A stretch of DNA of 41,585 bases from Sphingomonas sp. 32-66-10 (GTDB taxonomy: Bacteria > Pseudomonadota > Alphaproteobacteria > Sphingomonadales > Sphingomonadaceae). Below the pieces are notes generated by a model, which was not told where the DNA came from, did no database searches, and saw only the letters and a program-made list of their open reading frames with translations. Numbering within the stretch: position 1 is the stretch's first letter; each line of letters begins with the position of its first letter. Shown in pieces: positions 10,173 through 17,733 of the stretch. The stretch covers positions 1 to 41,585 of the forward strand of contig NCEF01000012.1 of the NCBI GenBank assembly GCA_002280565.1, in the 5' to 3' direction. The position numbers and the translations under genes were made by a program.

Positions 10173-11365
10173 TGCGCAGGCTCGCCCTTGTCGCAGCGAT
10201 CGTCGCAACCGCATCGGTCGGTGTCGCCGCGCTTTCCGCGCAGACCCCGTCGCTCACCGATCAGCGCGCTCAGCTCAATGCCGCGAACAAGGCCGCGAAG
10301 GACGCCGAGGCGCGCGCCCGGCAGCTGCAACGCGCCGCCAGCGCCGAGCGCGACGAGGCGCGGCGCGCCCGCACCCGCGAAGCCGCAATTGCCGCGAGCA
10401 TCCAGGCGGCGGAGGCTGAGATCGTCGCAGCCCGCGCCCGCATCGCGCTGGTCGATCGCATGCTGGGCCGGCAACGCACACGCCTGGTCGAGCGCCAGGG
10501 ACCGATCATGCGGCTGATGGCGGCGTTGCAATCGCTCGCCCGCCGTCCGGCAGTGCTGGGACTTGTCCAGCCCGGATCGACCAGCGACATCGTCCATGTC
10601 CGCGCGGTGCTGGGCGCGGTCACCCCGGCGGTGCGCGCCCGGACCGCCGATATCCGCGCCGAGATCGCCCGAACCCGCCGTATGCGCGAGGGCGCACAGC
10701 TCGCGGCCAAGGCCCTCGCCGACAGCCGCGCGCGGCTCCAGAATGATCGGCTCGCGCTCGTGCGCGCCGAGGGCGAGCACCGCCTCAAATCGGTCGGCTA
10801 TCGGCGCGAAGCGATCTTCGAATCGGATCGCGCGCTGGCGTTGGGCGAACAGGCCCGCGACCTGGTCGACCTGATGGACACGATGGGCGAGGCCGCCGAA
10901 ACGCGCGCGGCGCTCGAGGCGCTGCCCGGCCCTCTGCCGCGCCCCGCCGATGGCGATGCAGCCGCGACCGAAGCCACCCCCGCCCCGAAACGCATCGGTC
11001 CCCCACCCTATCGCCTGCCCGTCTCCGGCACTGTGGTCACGGGTCTGGGCGAGCTGTCCGACACCGGCGTCCGCGCGCGCGGCCTGACGCTGGCGACCTG
11101 GCCCGGCGCACAGGTGGTCGCCCCCACCGCTGGCCGCGTCATCTATGCCGGCCGCTTCCGCCGTTACGGCAATATCGTGATCCTCGACCATGGCGGCGGC
11201 TGGACGTCGCTCGTCGCCGGGCTCGACGCGGTGATGGTCAAGGTCGGCGACACGCTGATCCAGGGCGCCCCGCTCGGCCGCGCGCCGCAGGGCGAAGCGC
11301 CGCGCATCACCGTCGAACTGCGCCGCCAGGGCCGCCCGGTCGATCTGGCGCAATTGCTCGATTGA
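10169..11365 (+). CDS. envC: EnvC-like murein hydrolase activator, degenerate LytM domain
   Basis: The 398-residue protein has an N-terminal signal peptide (about 1-27, ending ALSAQ). A long Ala/Arg/Glu-rich coiled coil (about 30-130, then 170-245) and a C-terminal LytM/M23 domain (about 285-395) follow. The zinc ligands of active LytM enzymes are absent: where HxGxD is expected the sequence reads RGLTLATWPG, and the usual HxH is not present. This is the pattern of E. coli EnvC, which activates septal amidases instead of cutting peptidoglycan itself. I therefore infer a periplasmic amidase activator for cell separation. It is translationally coupled to rlmH (ATGA) and followed after 81 bases by ctpA. 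The start could also be the second ATG, one codon later. Confidence 0.88.
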   Translation: MMRRLALVAAIVATASVGVAALSAQTPSLTDQRAQLNAANKAAKDAEARARQLQRAASAERDEARRARTREAAIAASIQAAEAEIVAARARIALVDRMLGRQRTRLVERQGPIMRLMAALQSLARRPAVLGLVQPGSTSDIVHVRAVLGAVTPAVRARTADIRAEIARTRRMREGAQLAAKALADSRARLQNDRLALVRAEGEHRLKSVGYRREAIFESDRALALGEQARDLVDLMDTMGEAAETRAALEALPGPLPRPADGDAAATEATPAPKRIGPPPYRLPVSGTVVTGLGELSDTGVRARGLTLATWPGAQVVAPTAGRVIYAGRFRRYGNIVILDHGGGWTSLVAGLDAVMVKVGDTLIQGAPLGRAPQGEAPRITVELRRQGRPVDLAQLLD

Positions 11366-11446
11366 CGCCCCGCCGCAGACACGCGCTTGCCGCTTTGCGG
11401 CCACGCGGTTCCGGTCTATCTTGTGCCAAATCCCGTTGAGGCCCGT

Positions 11447-12802
11447 ATGCGTATGATCCGTCCCATCCTTCAGGTTTCCGCTGCCGTCGGCGCGCTGGCG
11501 CTGATCCCCGTCACCACCGGCGCGATGGCGAGCGTCGATACGTCGAGCTATCGCGAGCTCGACGCGTTCATGGACGTCTACACCCGGGTGAAGGCCGCCT
11601 ATGTCGAGAAGGTCGATGACAAGACGCTGATCAAGGGCGCGATCGACGGCATGCTCGCCAGTCTCGATCCGCACAGCTCCTATGTCGATGCGCTTGCCTT
11701 CGACAATCTGCGCCTCGCCACCGACGGCAATTATGGCGGCCTTGGCCTCTCAGTCACGCAGGAGGATGGCGCGGTCAAGGTGATTACCCCGACCGAAGAT
11801 ACCCCGGCGTGGAAGGCGGGGATCAAGGCCGGCGATTATATCACGCATCTCGACGGCAAGCTGATCTATGGCGGCACGCTGGATGAAGCGATCACCCAGA
11901 TGCGCGGGCAGCCGGGCACCAAGATCACGCTGCGCATCGTCCGCCCCGGCCGCGACAAGCCGTTCGACGTCCCGCTGATCCGCGAAACCATCGTGCAAAA
12001 GGCGGTGAAGTGGGAGGTGCAGGACGGCATCGGCATCCTCAACATCAACACCTTCAGCGCCACCACCGCGGCGGACATGCGCGCCGGAATCGCGGCGATC
12101 GAAAAGCAGCTGGGCGGCAAGCCCAAGGGCTATGTCATCGACCTGCGCGGCAATGGCGGCGGCCTGCTCAACCAGGCGATCGAGGTCAGCGACGCCTTCC
12201 TGACGCATGGCGAAATCGTGTCGCAGCGCGGGCGGGAGAAGAGCGATATCGAACGCTGGTATGCCGAATCCGCGATCCGCGGTGACCTGACGGGCGGCGT
12301 GCCGCTGGTCGTGCTGGTCGATGCCGGCACTGCGTCCGCTTCGGAAATCGTCGCCGGCGCGCTGCAGGATCATCACCGAGCGCTGGTGCTGGGCGAAAAG
12401 ACGTTCGGCAAGGGATCGGTCCAGTCGCTGCTCCAGCTTGGCCCACGCACCGCGCTGCGTCTGACCACGGCACGCTATTACACCCCGTCGGGCCGGTCGG
12501 TGCAGGAAGGCGGGATCGAACCCGATCTGGCCGTGCCGCAGATTTCCGACCCCGATTACAAGACGCGGCCCGTCTTCCGCGAAGCCGATCTGCGCCGCCA
12601 CCTGATCAACGAGACCAAGGTCGATAACGCGGTGCTGGAAGAAGATACCAAGACCGATCCGCGCTTCGCCGCCACGCCGGAGGAGCTGGAGAAGAAGGGC
12701 ATCAAGGACTTCCAGCTCCACTACGCGCTGCAGACCATTGCCCGCACCGCCGCGCCCGCGCGCGTCGCCGGGGGCGGCACGGCCAAGGCGGGCAAGCGCT
12801 GA
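11447..12802 (+). CDS. ctpA: S41 family carboxy-terminal processing peptidase (CtpA)
   Basis: The 451-residue protein is a secreted serine protease that trims or degrades periplasmic and outer-membrane-linked proteins. A signal peptide (about 1-29) leads into the N-terminal helical part, a PDZ domain (about 85-170, YGGLGLSVTQED..) and the S41 core. The catalytic dyad is Ser297 (in GTASASE) and Lys322 (in GEKTFGKG). The ATG at 11447 has a TGAGG site five bases upstream; the frame stays open from 11387, but those 20 residues do not look like a leader. Envelope proteases of this family often act on peptidoglycan hydrolases or their adaptors, so placement after envC may be meaningful; that link is inference. 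Confidence 0.93.
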   Translation: MRMIRPILQVSAAVGALALIPVTTGAMASVDTSSYRELDAFMDVYTRVKAAYVEKVDDKTLIKGAIDGMLASLDPHSSYVDALAFDNLRLATDGNYGGLGLSVTQEDGAVKVITPTEDTPAWKAGIKAGDYITHLDGKLIYGGTLDEAITQMRGQPGTKITLRIVRPGRDKPFDVPLIRETIVQKAVKWEVQDGIGILNINTFSATTAADMRAGIAAIEKQLGGKPKGYVIDLRGNGGGLLNQAIEVSDAFLTHGEIVSQRGREKSDIERWYAESAIRGDLTGGVPLVVLVDAGTASASEIVAGALQDHHRALVLGEKTFGKGSVQSLLQLGPRTALRLTTARYYTPSGRSVQEGGIEPDLAVPQISDPDYKTRPVFREADLRRHLINETKVDNAVLEEDTKTDPRFAATPEELEKKGIKDFQLHYALQTIARTAAPARVAGGGTAKAGKR

Positions 12803-12810
12803 GCACGGCG

Positions 12811-13278
12811 ATGACCCCCAACCGTACCGCCCAGACACTCGCCCTGTTCATTCCGCTCGCCCTGATCGCCGGCGCGCTGACCAGCCAATATGGCTTTGGC
12901 CTGTTCCCGTGCGAGATGTGCATGTGGCAGCGCTGGCCGCATTACACCGCGATCCTGCTGGCGGCCTTGTCCTTCATCGTCGCCCCCGCGCGCACGCCGC
13001 TGGTGGTACTCGCCACGCTGGCGATCGCGGTCAGCGGTGCGATCGGCGCCTTTCATGCCGGGGTCGAATATGGCTGGTGGGAAGGCTTCACCCAATGCAC
13101 CAGCAACCTTGGCGGTGAGGGCAGTGCGCTCGACCGGATCATGAACGCCCCGGTGATCCGCTGCGACGTCGCACCCTGGGATCTTTTCGGAGTGTCACTG
13201 GCCGGATGGAATGCGATCTTTTCGCTCGGTGGTGCGTTGGTGATCGCGATTCTCCTGCTGAAGGGCCGTAAGACGTGA
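12811..13278 (+). CDS. dsbB: Disulfide bond formation protein B
   Basis: DsbB reoxidises DsbA in the periplasm and passes the electrons to ubiquinone. The 155-residue protein has four hydrophobic segments and both redox pairs: Cys34-x2-Cys37 (PCEMCMWQRWPH, the family signature) and Cys96 with Cys118 in the second periplasmic loop. The start lies eight bases after the ctpA stop. Its stop overlaps the GTG start of coq7 as GTGA, so the two are probably translated together. No dsbA is present in the window. Confidence 0.93.
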   Translation: MTPNRTAQTLALFIPLALIAGALTSQYGFGLFPCEMCMWQRWPHYTAILLAALSFIVAPARTPLVVLATLAIAVSGAIGAFHAGVEYGWWEGFTQCTSNLGGEGSALDRIMNAPVIRCDVAPWDLFGVSLAGWNAIFSLGGALVIAILLLKGRKT

Positions 13279-13808
13279 AGTGGAAACCCGGAGATCCCCG
13301 CCGCGACGTCGATTCGATGATCCGCGTCGATCAGGCCGGCGAATATGGCGCGACGCGCATCTATGCGGGTCAGCTCGCCGTGATGGGCGACCGCCACCCG
13401 ATGGCGCGCGCCATTGCGGGCATGGCCAATCAGGAAGAACGCCATCGCGCATTTTTCGACGCGCTGATCGCTCGACGCGGTGTGCGCCCGACCGCGTTGC
13501 AGCCGGCGTGGAATATCGCGGGCTTCGCGCTCGGCGCAGCGACGGCGGCGATCGGCCCGACAGCGGCGATGGCCTGCACCGTGGCGGTGGAGACCGAAAT
13601 CGACCTTCATTACCAGGAACAGCTCGACGCGCTGGGCGCAGACGATCCCGAACTGGCCGCTGCGGTGGCCGAGTTTCGCGCCGAGGAACTGGAACACAAG
13701 GATAGCGCGCTCGCAGCGGGCGCGGAAACGGCCCCGGCCTATCCGCTGCTCGCCGGCGCCATCCGATTGGCATGCAAGACCGCGATTGCGGTGTCGAAGC
13801 GGCTGTAA
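13275..13808 (+). CDS. coq7: Demethoxyubiquinone hydroxylase (Coq7 family)
   Basis: Coq7 is a membrane-associated di-iron monooxygenase that hydroxylates demethoxyubiquinone, the penultimate step of ubiquinone synthesis. The 177-residue protein shows two ExxH iron-binding motifs, NQEERHRAFF (Glu55, His58) and AEELEHKDSA near residues 135-140, plus Glu23 in QAGEYGATRIYAGQ and the Glu-rich ETEIDLHYQEQL. The GTG start overlaps the dsbB stop by four bases; no better start exists upstream. The product would supply the quinone that DsbB reduces. The stop is followed at once by the strong ribosome binding site of the next gene. Confidence 0.95.
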   Translation: MKWKPGDPRRDVDSMIRVDQAGEYGATRIYAGQLAVMGDRHPMARAIAGMANQEERHRAFFDALIARRGVRPTALQPAWNIAGFALGAATAAIGPTAAMACTVAVETEIDLHYQEQLDALGADDPELAAAVAEFRAEELEHKDSALAAGAETAPAYPLLAGAIRLACKTAIAVSKRL

Positions 13809-13828
13809 GCCGTTAAGGAGTCGATAAT

Positions 13829-14230
13829 ATGAAGACGTTCCTGCTGACCCTCTCCGCCGCCGCGTCCGCGCTGGCGGTCCCGGCGCTTCCGGCCACCGCC
13901 GCGATGGCACCGCAAAATGGCGTGCTGATCATCTATGGCGACGACAAATGCCCGACCAATAATGACGGCGAGGAAATCGTCGTGTGCGTGCGCCGCCCGG
14001 CCGGTGAGCGCTTCCGCATCCCGAGCGAGCTGCGCGACACCGAAGTGACCCCGGAACGCGAAAGCTGGGCCGTGCGCCAGCGCTCGGCGCTGACCGCGGG
14101 TGATACCGGCATCGGCAGCTGCACCACGGTCGGCCCCGGCGGCGGCATCGGCTGCTCGACGCGCGAGATCCAGGCCGGCAAGGCCGAGGCCGACAAGCGC
14201 AAAAAGGCCGAGCAGGTTCTGCCGGACTGA
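13829..14230 (+). CDS. Small secreted protein with four Cys, sphingomonad type
   Basis: The 133-residue protein has a signal peptide (about 1-25, ending ATAA). The mature chain begins with a beta-like stretch VLIIYGDDKCP and contains four cysteines (in DKCPTN, VVCVRR, GSCTTV and GCSTRE), enough for two disulfides. A Pro/Arg-rich middle (FRIPSELRDTEVTPERESW) follows, then a charged Lys/Glu helix at the end. I recall similar uncharacterised proteins in sphingomonads but no named domain. TAAGGAG lies about 10 bases before the ATG. It may be transcribed with dsbB-coq7, which end 20 bases upstream. Function unknown. Confidence 0.8.
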   Translation: MKTFLLTLSAAASALAVPALPATAAMAPQNGVLIIYGDDKCPTNNDGEEIVVCVRRPAGERFRIPSELRDTEVTPERESWAVRQRSALTAGDTGIGSCTTVGPGGGIGCSTREIQAGKAEADKRKKAEQVLPD

Positions 14231-14254
14231 AATCATAGCGGCGCATTCCAACAT

Positions 14255-14338
14255 CCGTTTGCCCTGAGCTTTTCGAAGGGCCACTCCAACACTCCGAGAG
14301 TGCCGGAACCGTGCTTCGACAAGCTCAGCACAAACGGG
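14255..14338. repeat. REP-like inverted repeat pair
   Basis: Two copies of one unit face each other: CCGTTTGCCCTGAGCTT (from 14255), continuing TTCGAAGGGCC, and its near reverse complement GTGCTTCGACAAGCTCAGC (from 14311), continuing ACAAACGG to 14338. Between them is a small hairpin CACTC-cga-GAGTG (14290-14302). The whole could fold as one cruciform. The CTTCGACAAGCTCAG core is, from memory, a common dispersed repeat in sphingomonads. The right-hand copy contains the GTG that begins the next gene. Confidence 0.75.
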
Positions 14339-15765
14339 TTTGGGCAGTCGCGCCACGCTGCTGGCACGTCCCCACCCTGCTCTTCGCGCTGGTCTGGCTG
14401 TCCTGTACCTGGTTCGGCTCCTGGGCGTTCAACCCCAACAGCGCCACGCGCATCCTCGCCGCCACCGCGATCGTCGAGACCGGCAGCGCGCGCATCGATC
14501 CCTATGCCGCGATGACGATCGACAAGGCGCAGTTCGACGGCCATCTCTACATGGACAAGGCGCCTGGCATGACGCTGATGGCGCTGCCTTTCGTCGCCGC
14601 GACCAACTGGGTGACGCAGCAGACCAGCGCGGACGTGCCGCACGTGCTGTTCGACCCCGCTGCCGAGGCATTTCTGCGCCTGCGGATGCGCATGGCCATT
14701 GCCGGGATCGGCGCGGTGCTGACCGCGCTGGCAGCAGTCGCGCTGCTCGACCTTGGTACCGGCCTCGGCGGCAGCCGCACGGCGGGGCTGTTCACCGCAG
14801 TCAGCTTTGCGCTCGGCACCACCGTTTGGGGTTGGACCACGACGTGGTTCGGCCATGCCGCGGCGACAGCGCTGATCGCCATCGCGCTATGGGCCGTATG
14901 GCGCGGCACGCGCGACGGCCTCGTCCCCCGCTATGCGCTGATCGCCGGTCTCGCGCTGGGCTGGGCCGTGGTGGTCGAACACGGCGCACTGCTGCTCGGC
15001 GCACCCGTCGCGCTCTGGGCCTTGTGGCGCATCCGCAACGCCGACCGCGCGAGCCAGATTCGCACCATCGCCCTCGCCATCGCCGGGGGGATGATCGCCG
15101 CGATTCCCCTCGTAGGCTACAACCTCGCCACCTTCGGCCACCCCTTCACCACCGGCTATTCGGGCGTGGTCGGCTTTGAGGGGATGAAGCAGGGCCTGTT
15201 CGGCCTCACCTACCCCAAGCTCGACATCTTCATCGAAATCCTGTTCGGCAAACGGCGCGGGATGATCTGGGTCGCGCCCATCCTGGCCCTCGCCCCGTTC
15301 GGCATCTGGAGCCTGCTGCGCGACCCGGCCCGGCGCGACCTCGGCGTGGTGGCGGCAGGGGGCGCGCTCGCCTGCTTCCTCTACCACGCCGCCTATGTCT
15401 ATTGGGACGGCGGCAACGCCACCGGCCCGCGCCACGCGCTCCCCGCAATCGCCTATCTCGCCATCGGCCTCGCCGCCTATTGGGGCGGCGCCAGCCGGAT
15501 CGAGCGTGCACTCGGCCTCGCTTTCCTTGCCGCCAGCGTCGCGATCAACCTGCTCATCGCCGCCGTCGATATTCAGGCCCCGCACAAGTTCGCCGCGCCG
15601 CTGACCGACCATATCCTGCCCGGCTTCCTCGCCTTCAACCTGCGTACGATCCCCAGCGAGTTCTGGGGCTGGTCACCCGCCACGGGCCTCACCCTTTATC
15701 TTGTGCTGGCAGCCAGCCTCGCCGCCCTGCTCGCGCTCGCCTGCCGCCGCCGTGCGCCGGACTGA
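14311..15765 (+). CDS. Polytopic membrane protein, possible GT-C type glycosyltransferase
   Basis: The 484-residue protein has about ten to twelve hydrophobic segments (first about residues 23-42). A large loop after the first segment holds DPYAAMTIDKAQFDGHLYMDKAPG. An acidic residue in the first loop and a DGHxYxDKAPG-like motif recall lipid-linked-sugar glycosyltransferases of the GT39/PMT_2 type, but the match is by eye and the substrate is unknown. The only in-frame start before the first membrane segment is GTG at 14311, which lies inside a REP-like repeat. The first eleven or so residues (MLRQAQHKRVW) are therefore repeat-derived. The next in-frame ATG falls after the first segment. No recognisable ribosome binding site precedes the GTG. 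Coding beyond residue 20 is secure; the true start is doubtful. Confidence 0.75.
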   Translation: MLRQAQHKRVWAVAPRCWHVPTLLFALVWLSCTWFGSWAFNPNSATRILAATAIVETGSARIDPYAAMTIDKAQFDGHLYMDKAPGMTLMALPFVAATNWVTQQTSADVPHVLFDPAAEAFLRLRMRMAIAGIGAVLTALAAVALLDLGTGLGGSRTAGLFTAVSFALGTTVWGWTTTWFGHAAATALIAIALWAVWRGTRDGLVPRYALIAGLALGWAVVVEHGALLLGAPVALWALWRIRNADRASQIRTIALAIAGGMIAAIPLVGYNLATFGHPFTTGYSGVVGFEGMKQGLFGLTYPKLDIFIEILFGKRRGMIWVAPILALAPFGIWSLLRDPARRDLGVVAAGGALACFLYHAAYVYWDGGNATGPRHALPAIAYLAIGLAAYWGGASRIERALGLAFLAASVAINLLIAAVDIQAPHKFAAPLTDHILPGFLAFNLRTIPSEFWGWSPATGLTLYLVLAASLAALLALACRRRAPD

Positions 15766-15801
15766 CTGGACAGCCAAGTCGCTGGAACGTATGAAGAACA
15801 T

Positions 15802-17049
15802 ATGGCCCAGCTCGACCTGCGCGAAAAGCTTCAAATCCTCGCCGACGCGGCGAAATATGACGCGTCCTGCGCGTCATCCGGCACATCGAAACGCAAGTCG
15901 TCGGGCGGCAAGGGGCTGGGTTCGACCGAGGGGATGGGCATCTGCCACGCCTATGCGCCCGATGGCCGCTGCATCAGCCTGCTCAAGATCCTGCTGACCA
16001 ACAGCTGCATCTTCGACTGCCATTATTGTATCAACCGCAAAAGCTCGAACGTCCGCCGCGCGCGCTTCACCGCGCAGGAGGTCGTCCGCCTCACCCTCGA
16101 TTTCTATCGCCGCAATTATATCGAGGGGCTGTTCCTCTCCTCGGGCATCATCCGCTCGCCCGATTACACGATGGAGCAGATCGTCGAGGTCGCGCGCAGC
16201 CTGCGCGAGGATCACGACTTTCGCGGCTACATCCATTTGAAGACGATCCCCGACGCCGATCCTGGCCTGATCCATCAGGCCGGGCTGCACGCCGACCGCC
16301 TGTCGATCAATGTCGAACTGCCCACCGTCGCCGGCCTGACCCGCCTCGCCCCCGAAAAATCCGCGCCCCGGATCGAGGGGGCGATGCGCGACCTGAAACG
16401 CGATATCGAGGATACGGGCGACGCGCGCAAACGCTATCGCTCCGCCCCCAAATTCGCCCCCGCCGGCCAGTCCACCCAGATGATCGTCGGCGCCGACGCC
16501 GCGACCGACCGCGACATCGTCGGTCGTGCGGCGGGGCTCTATGGCCGCTTCGGCCTGCGCCGCGTCTATTATTCCGCCTTCAGCCCGATCCCGGACGCGA
16601 GCGCGGTGCTCCCGCTCCAGCGCCCGCCGCTGATGCGCGAACATCGCCTCTACCAGTCCGACTGGCTCATGCGCTTCTACGACTATCGCCCGGACGAGGT
16701 CGCCGACGCCGCCGATCCCGCGACCGGCATGATGCCGCTCGACATCGACCCCAAGCTCGCCTGGGCATTGAAGCACCGCGCCAGCTTCCCGGTCGACGTC
16801 AACACCGCCCCGCGTCAGGCGCTGCTGCGCGTCCCCGGCCTGGGCGTAAAGGCGGTCGACCGCATCCTGATCTCGCGCCGCTGGCGACGCCTGACGCTGG
16901 CCGATGTCGCGCGGCTCACCGTGTCGGTGAAGAAGCTCAAACCCTTCCTGATCACCAGCGACTGGCGCCCCACCCTCCTCGCCGATCGCGCCGACCTGCG
17001 TCCGCTCGTCGCCCCGCCGGCCAAGCAGATGGAGCTGTTCGCGGCATGA
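15802..17049 (+). CDS. Radical SAM protein of the UDG-linked putative DNA modification/repair family
   Basis: The 415-residue protein carries a radical SAM cluster Cys69-x3-Cys73-x2-Cys76 (SCIFDCHYCINRKSSN) and motifs such as GLFLSSGI and the region YIHLKTIPDA. Near the C-terminus it has a helix-hairpin-helix DNA-binding motif (about 341-356, LLRVPGLGVKAVDRIL). This arrangement matches the family usually named putative DNA modification/repair radical SAM protein, whose genes co-occur with a DUF4130/uracil-DNA glycosylase-like gene; that partner lies at 17734. The reaction is not known. The radical SAM fold and DNA-binding tail suggest radical chemistry on DNA bases or a crosslink. The N-terminal segment is Lys/Gly-rich (TSKRKSSGGKGLG). 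The ATG at 15802 lies 36 bases after the previous stop. Confidence 0.92.
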   Translation: MAQLDLREKLQILADAAKYDASCASSGTSKRKSSGGKGLGSTEGMGICHAYAPDGRCISLLKILLTNSCIFDCHYCINRKSSNVRRARFTAQEVVRLTLDFYRRNYIEGLFLSSGIIRSPDYTMEQIVEVARSLREDHDFRGYIHLKTIPDADPGLIHQAGLHADRLSINVELPTVAGLTRLAPEKSAPRIEGAMRDLKRDIEDTGDARKRYRSAPKFAPAGQSTQMIVGADAATDRDIVGRAAGLYGRFGLRRVYYSAFSPIPDASAVLPLQRPPLMREHRLYQSDWLMRFYDYRPDEVADAADPATGMMPLDIDPKLAWALKHRASFPVDVNTAPRQALLRVPGLGVKAVDRILISRRWRRLTLADVARLTVSVKKLKPFLITSDWRPTLLADRADLRPLVAPPAKQMELFAA

Positions 17050-17111
17050 GAATGAGTCGCGGGTGAAACAAGCCGTCGCTCGGGCGGTTGAGCGCGCAAA
17101 GGAGACTTTGC

Positions 17112-17594
17112 ATGGCCGACGAACGCATTTTCGAGGATCTGATCCAGGACCATAACCGCCAGCGCGATCTGCTCGAGCGCATCGGCGAGACGAGCGGCGA
17201 CAGCGACGATCGCCGCACGCTGTTCGAGGAACTGCGCGTCGAGCTTCAGGCACACGCCGCGGCGGAGGAAGAATCGCTCTACGCGACGATGCTCGCCAAC
17301 CCCGATCTGCGCGACGATGCCCGCCATTCGGTGTCGGAGCACAAGGAGGTCGACGACATGCTCGGCGAACTGGTCGAGATGGACATGGCCGCATCCGGCT
17401 GGCTGACCAAGTTCAAGACGATGCGCGACCGCTACCTCCACCATATCGACGAGGAGGAGGAAGAGATGTTCCCCGCCGCGTCGAAGGATCTGGACGAAGC
17501 GACCAAGGCCAAGCTCGCGGCGATCTTCGAGAAGCGCAAGCCAAAGGAACTGGAACGCGCCGAAGACGAAATGCCCGGCGACGCGCGGGAGTGA
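17112..17594 (+). CDS. Hemerythrin-like (HHE) domain protein
   Basis: The 160-residue, very acidic protein has a four-helix hemerythrin pattern. Candidate iron ligands are His14 (QDHNRQRD), His48 with Glu52 (QAHAAAEEESLY), His77 (SEHKEVDDML) and the HHIDEEEEE stretch (His110/His111 with a Glu four residues on). Such proteins bind a di-iron centre and sense or store oxygen, nitric oxide or iron, or help repair iron-sulfur clusters. The ATG at 17112 has AAAGGAG about seven bases upstream, which beats an in-frame start at 17088. It sits between the radical SAM gene and its UdgX partner, both probable iron-sulfur proteins, so a role in protecting or loading their clusters is attractive but inferred. 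A hairpin follows the stop. Confidence 0.88.
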   Translation: MADERIFEDLIQDHNRQRDLLERIGETSGDSDDRRTLFEELRVELQAHAAAEEESLYATMLANPDLRDDARHSVSEHKEVDDMLGELVEMDMAASGWLTKFKTMRDRYLHHIDEEEEEMFPAASKDLDEATKAKLAAIFEKRKPKELERAEDEMPGDARE

Positions 17595-17626
17595 CCCCGC
17601 TCCCGCCCCTGCCGCGCCACGGTAAT

Positions 17627-17653
17627 GTCGCCCCGGACAGGGTCCGGGGCGAC
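17627..17653. terminator. Perfect 12-bp hairpin after the hemerythrin gene
   Basis: GTCGCCCCGGAC-agg-GTCCGGGGCGAC is a perfect 12-bp stem with a three-base loop, 32 bases after the stop. No T-run follows. It may be a terminator, an RNA stabiliser or a dispersed CCGGAC..GTCCGG-type repeat. If it ends transcription, the UdgX gene needs its own promoter in 17654-17730. Confidence 0.55.
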
Positions 17654-17733
17654 GCACGCGCGTCCGCGTACAACCGGGCCGCGTCCGCGTCAGCCCAATG
17701 GATCGAATCGCTCCCCGCGCGTTAAGGGGACAC

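Noticed and set aside
14290-14302. Hairpin CACTC-cga-GAGTG as a terminator for the 13829 gene
   Set aside because: It is the centre of the REP-like pair and has no T-run; treated as part of the repeat.
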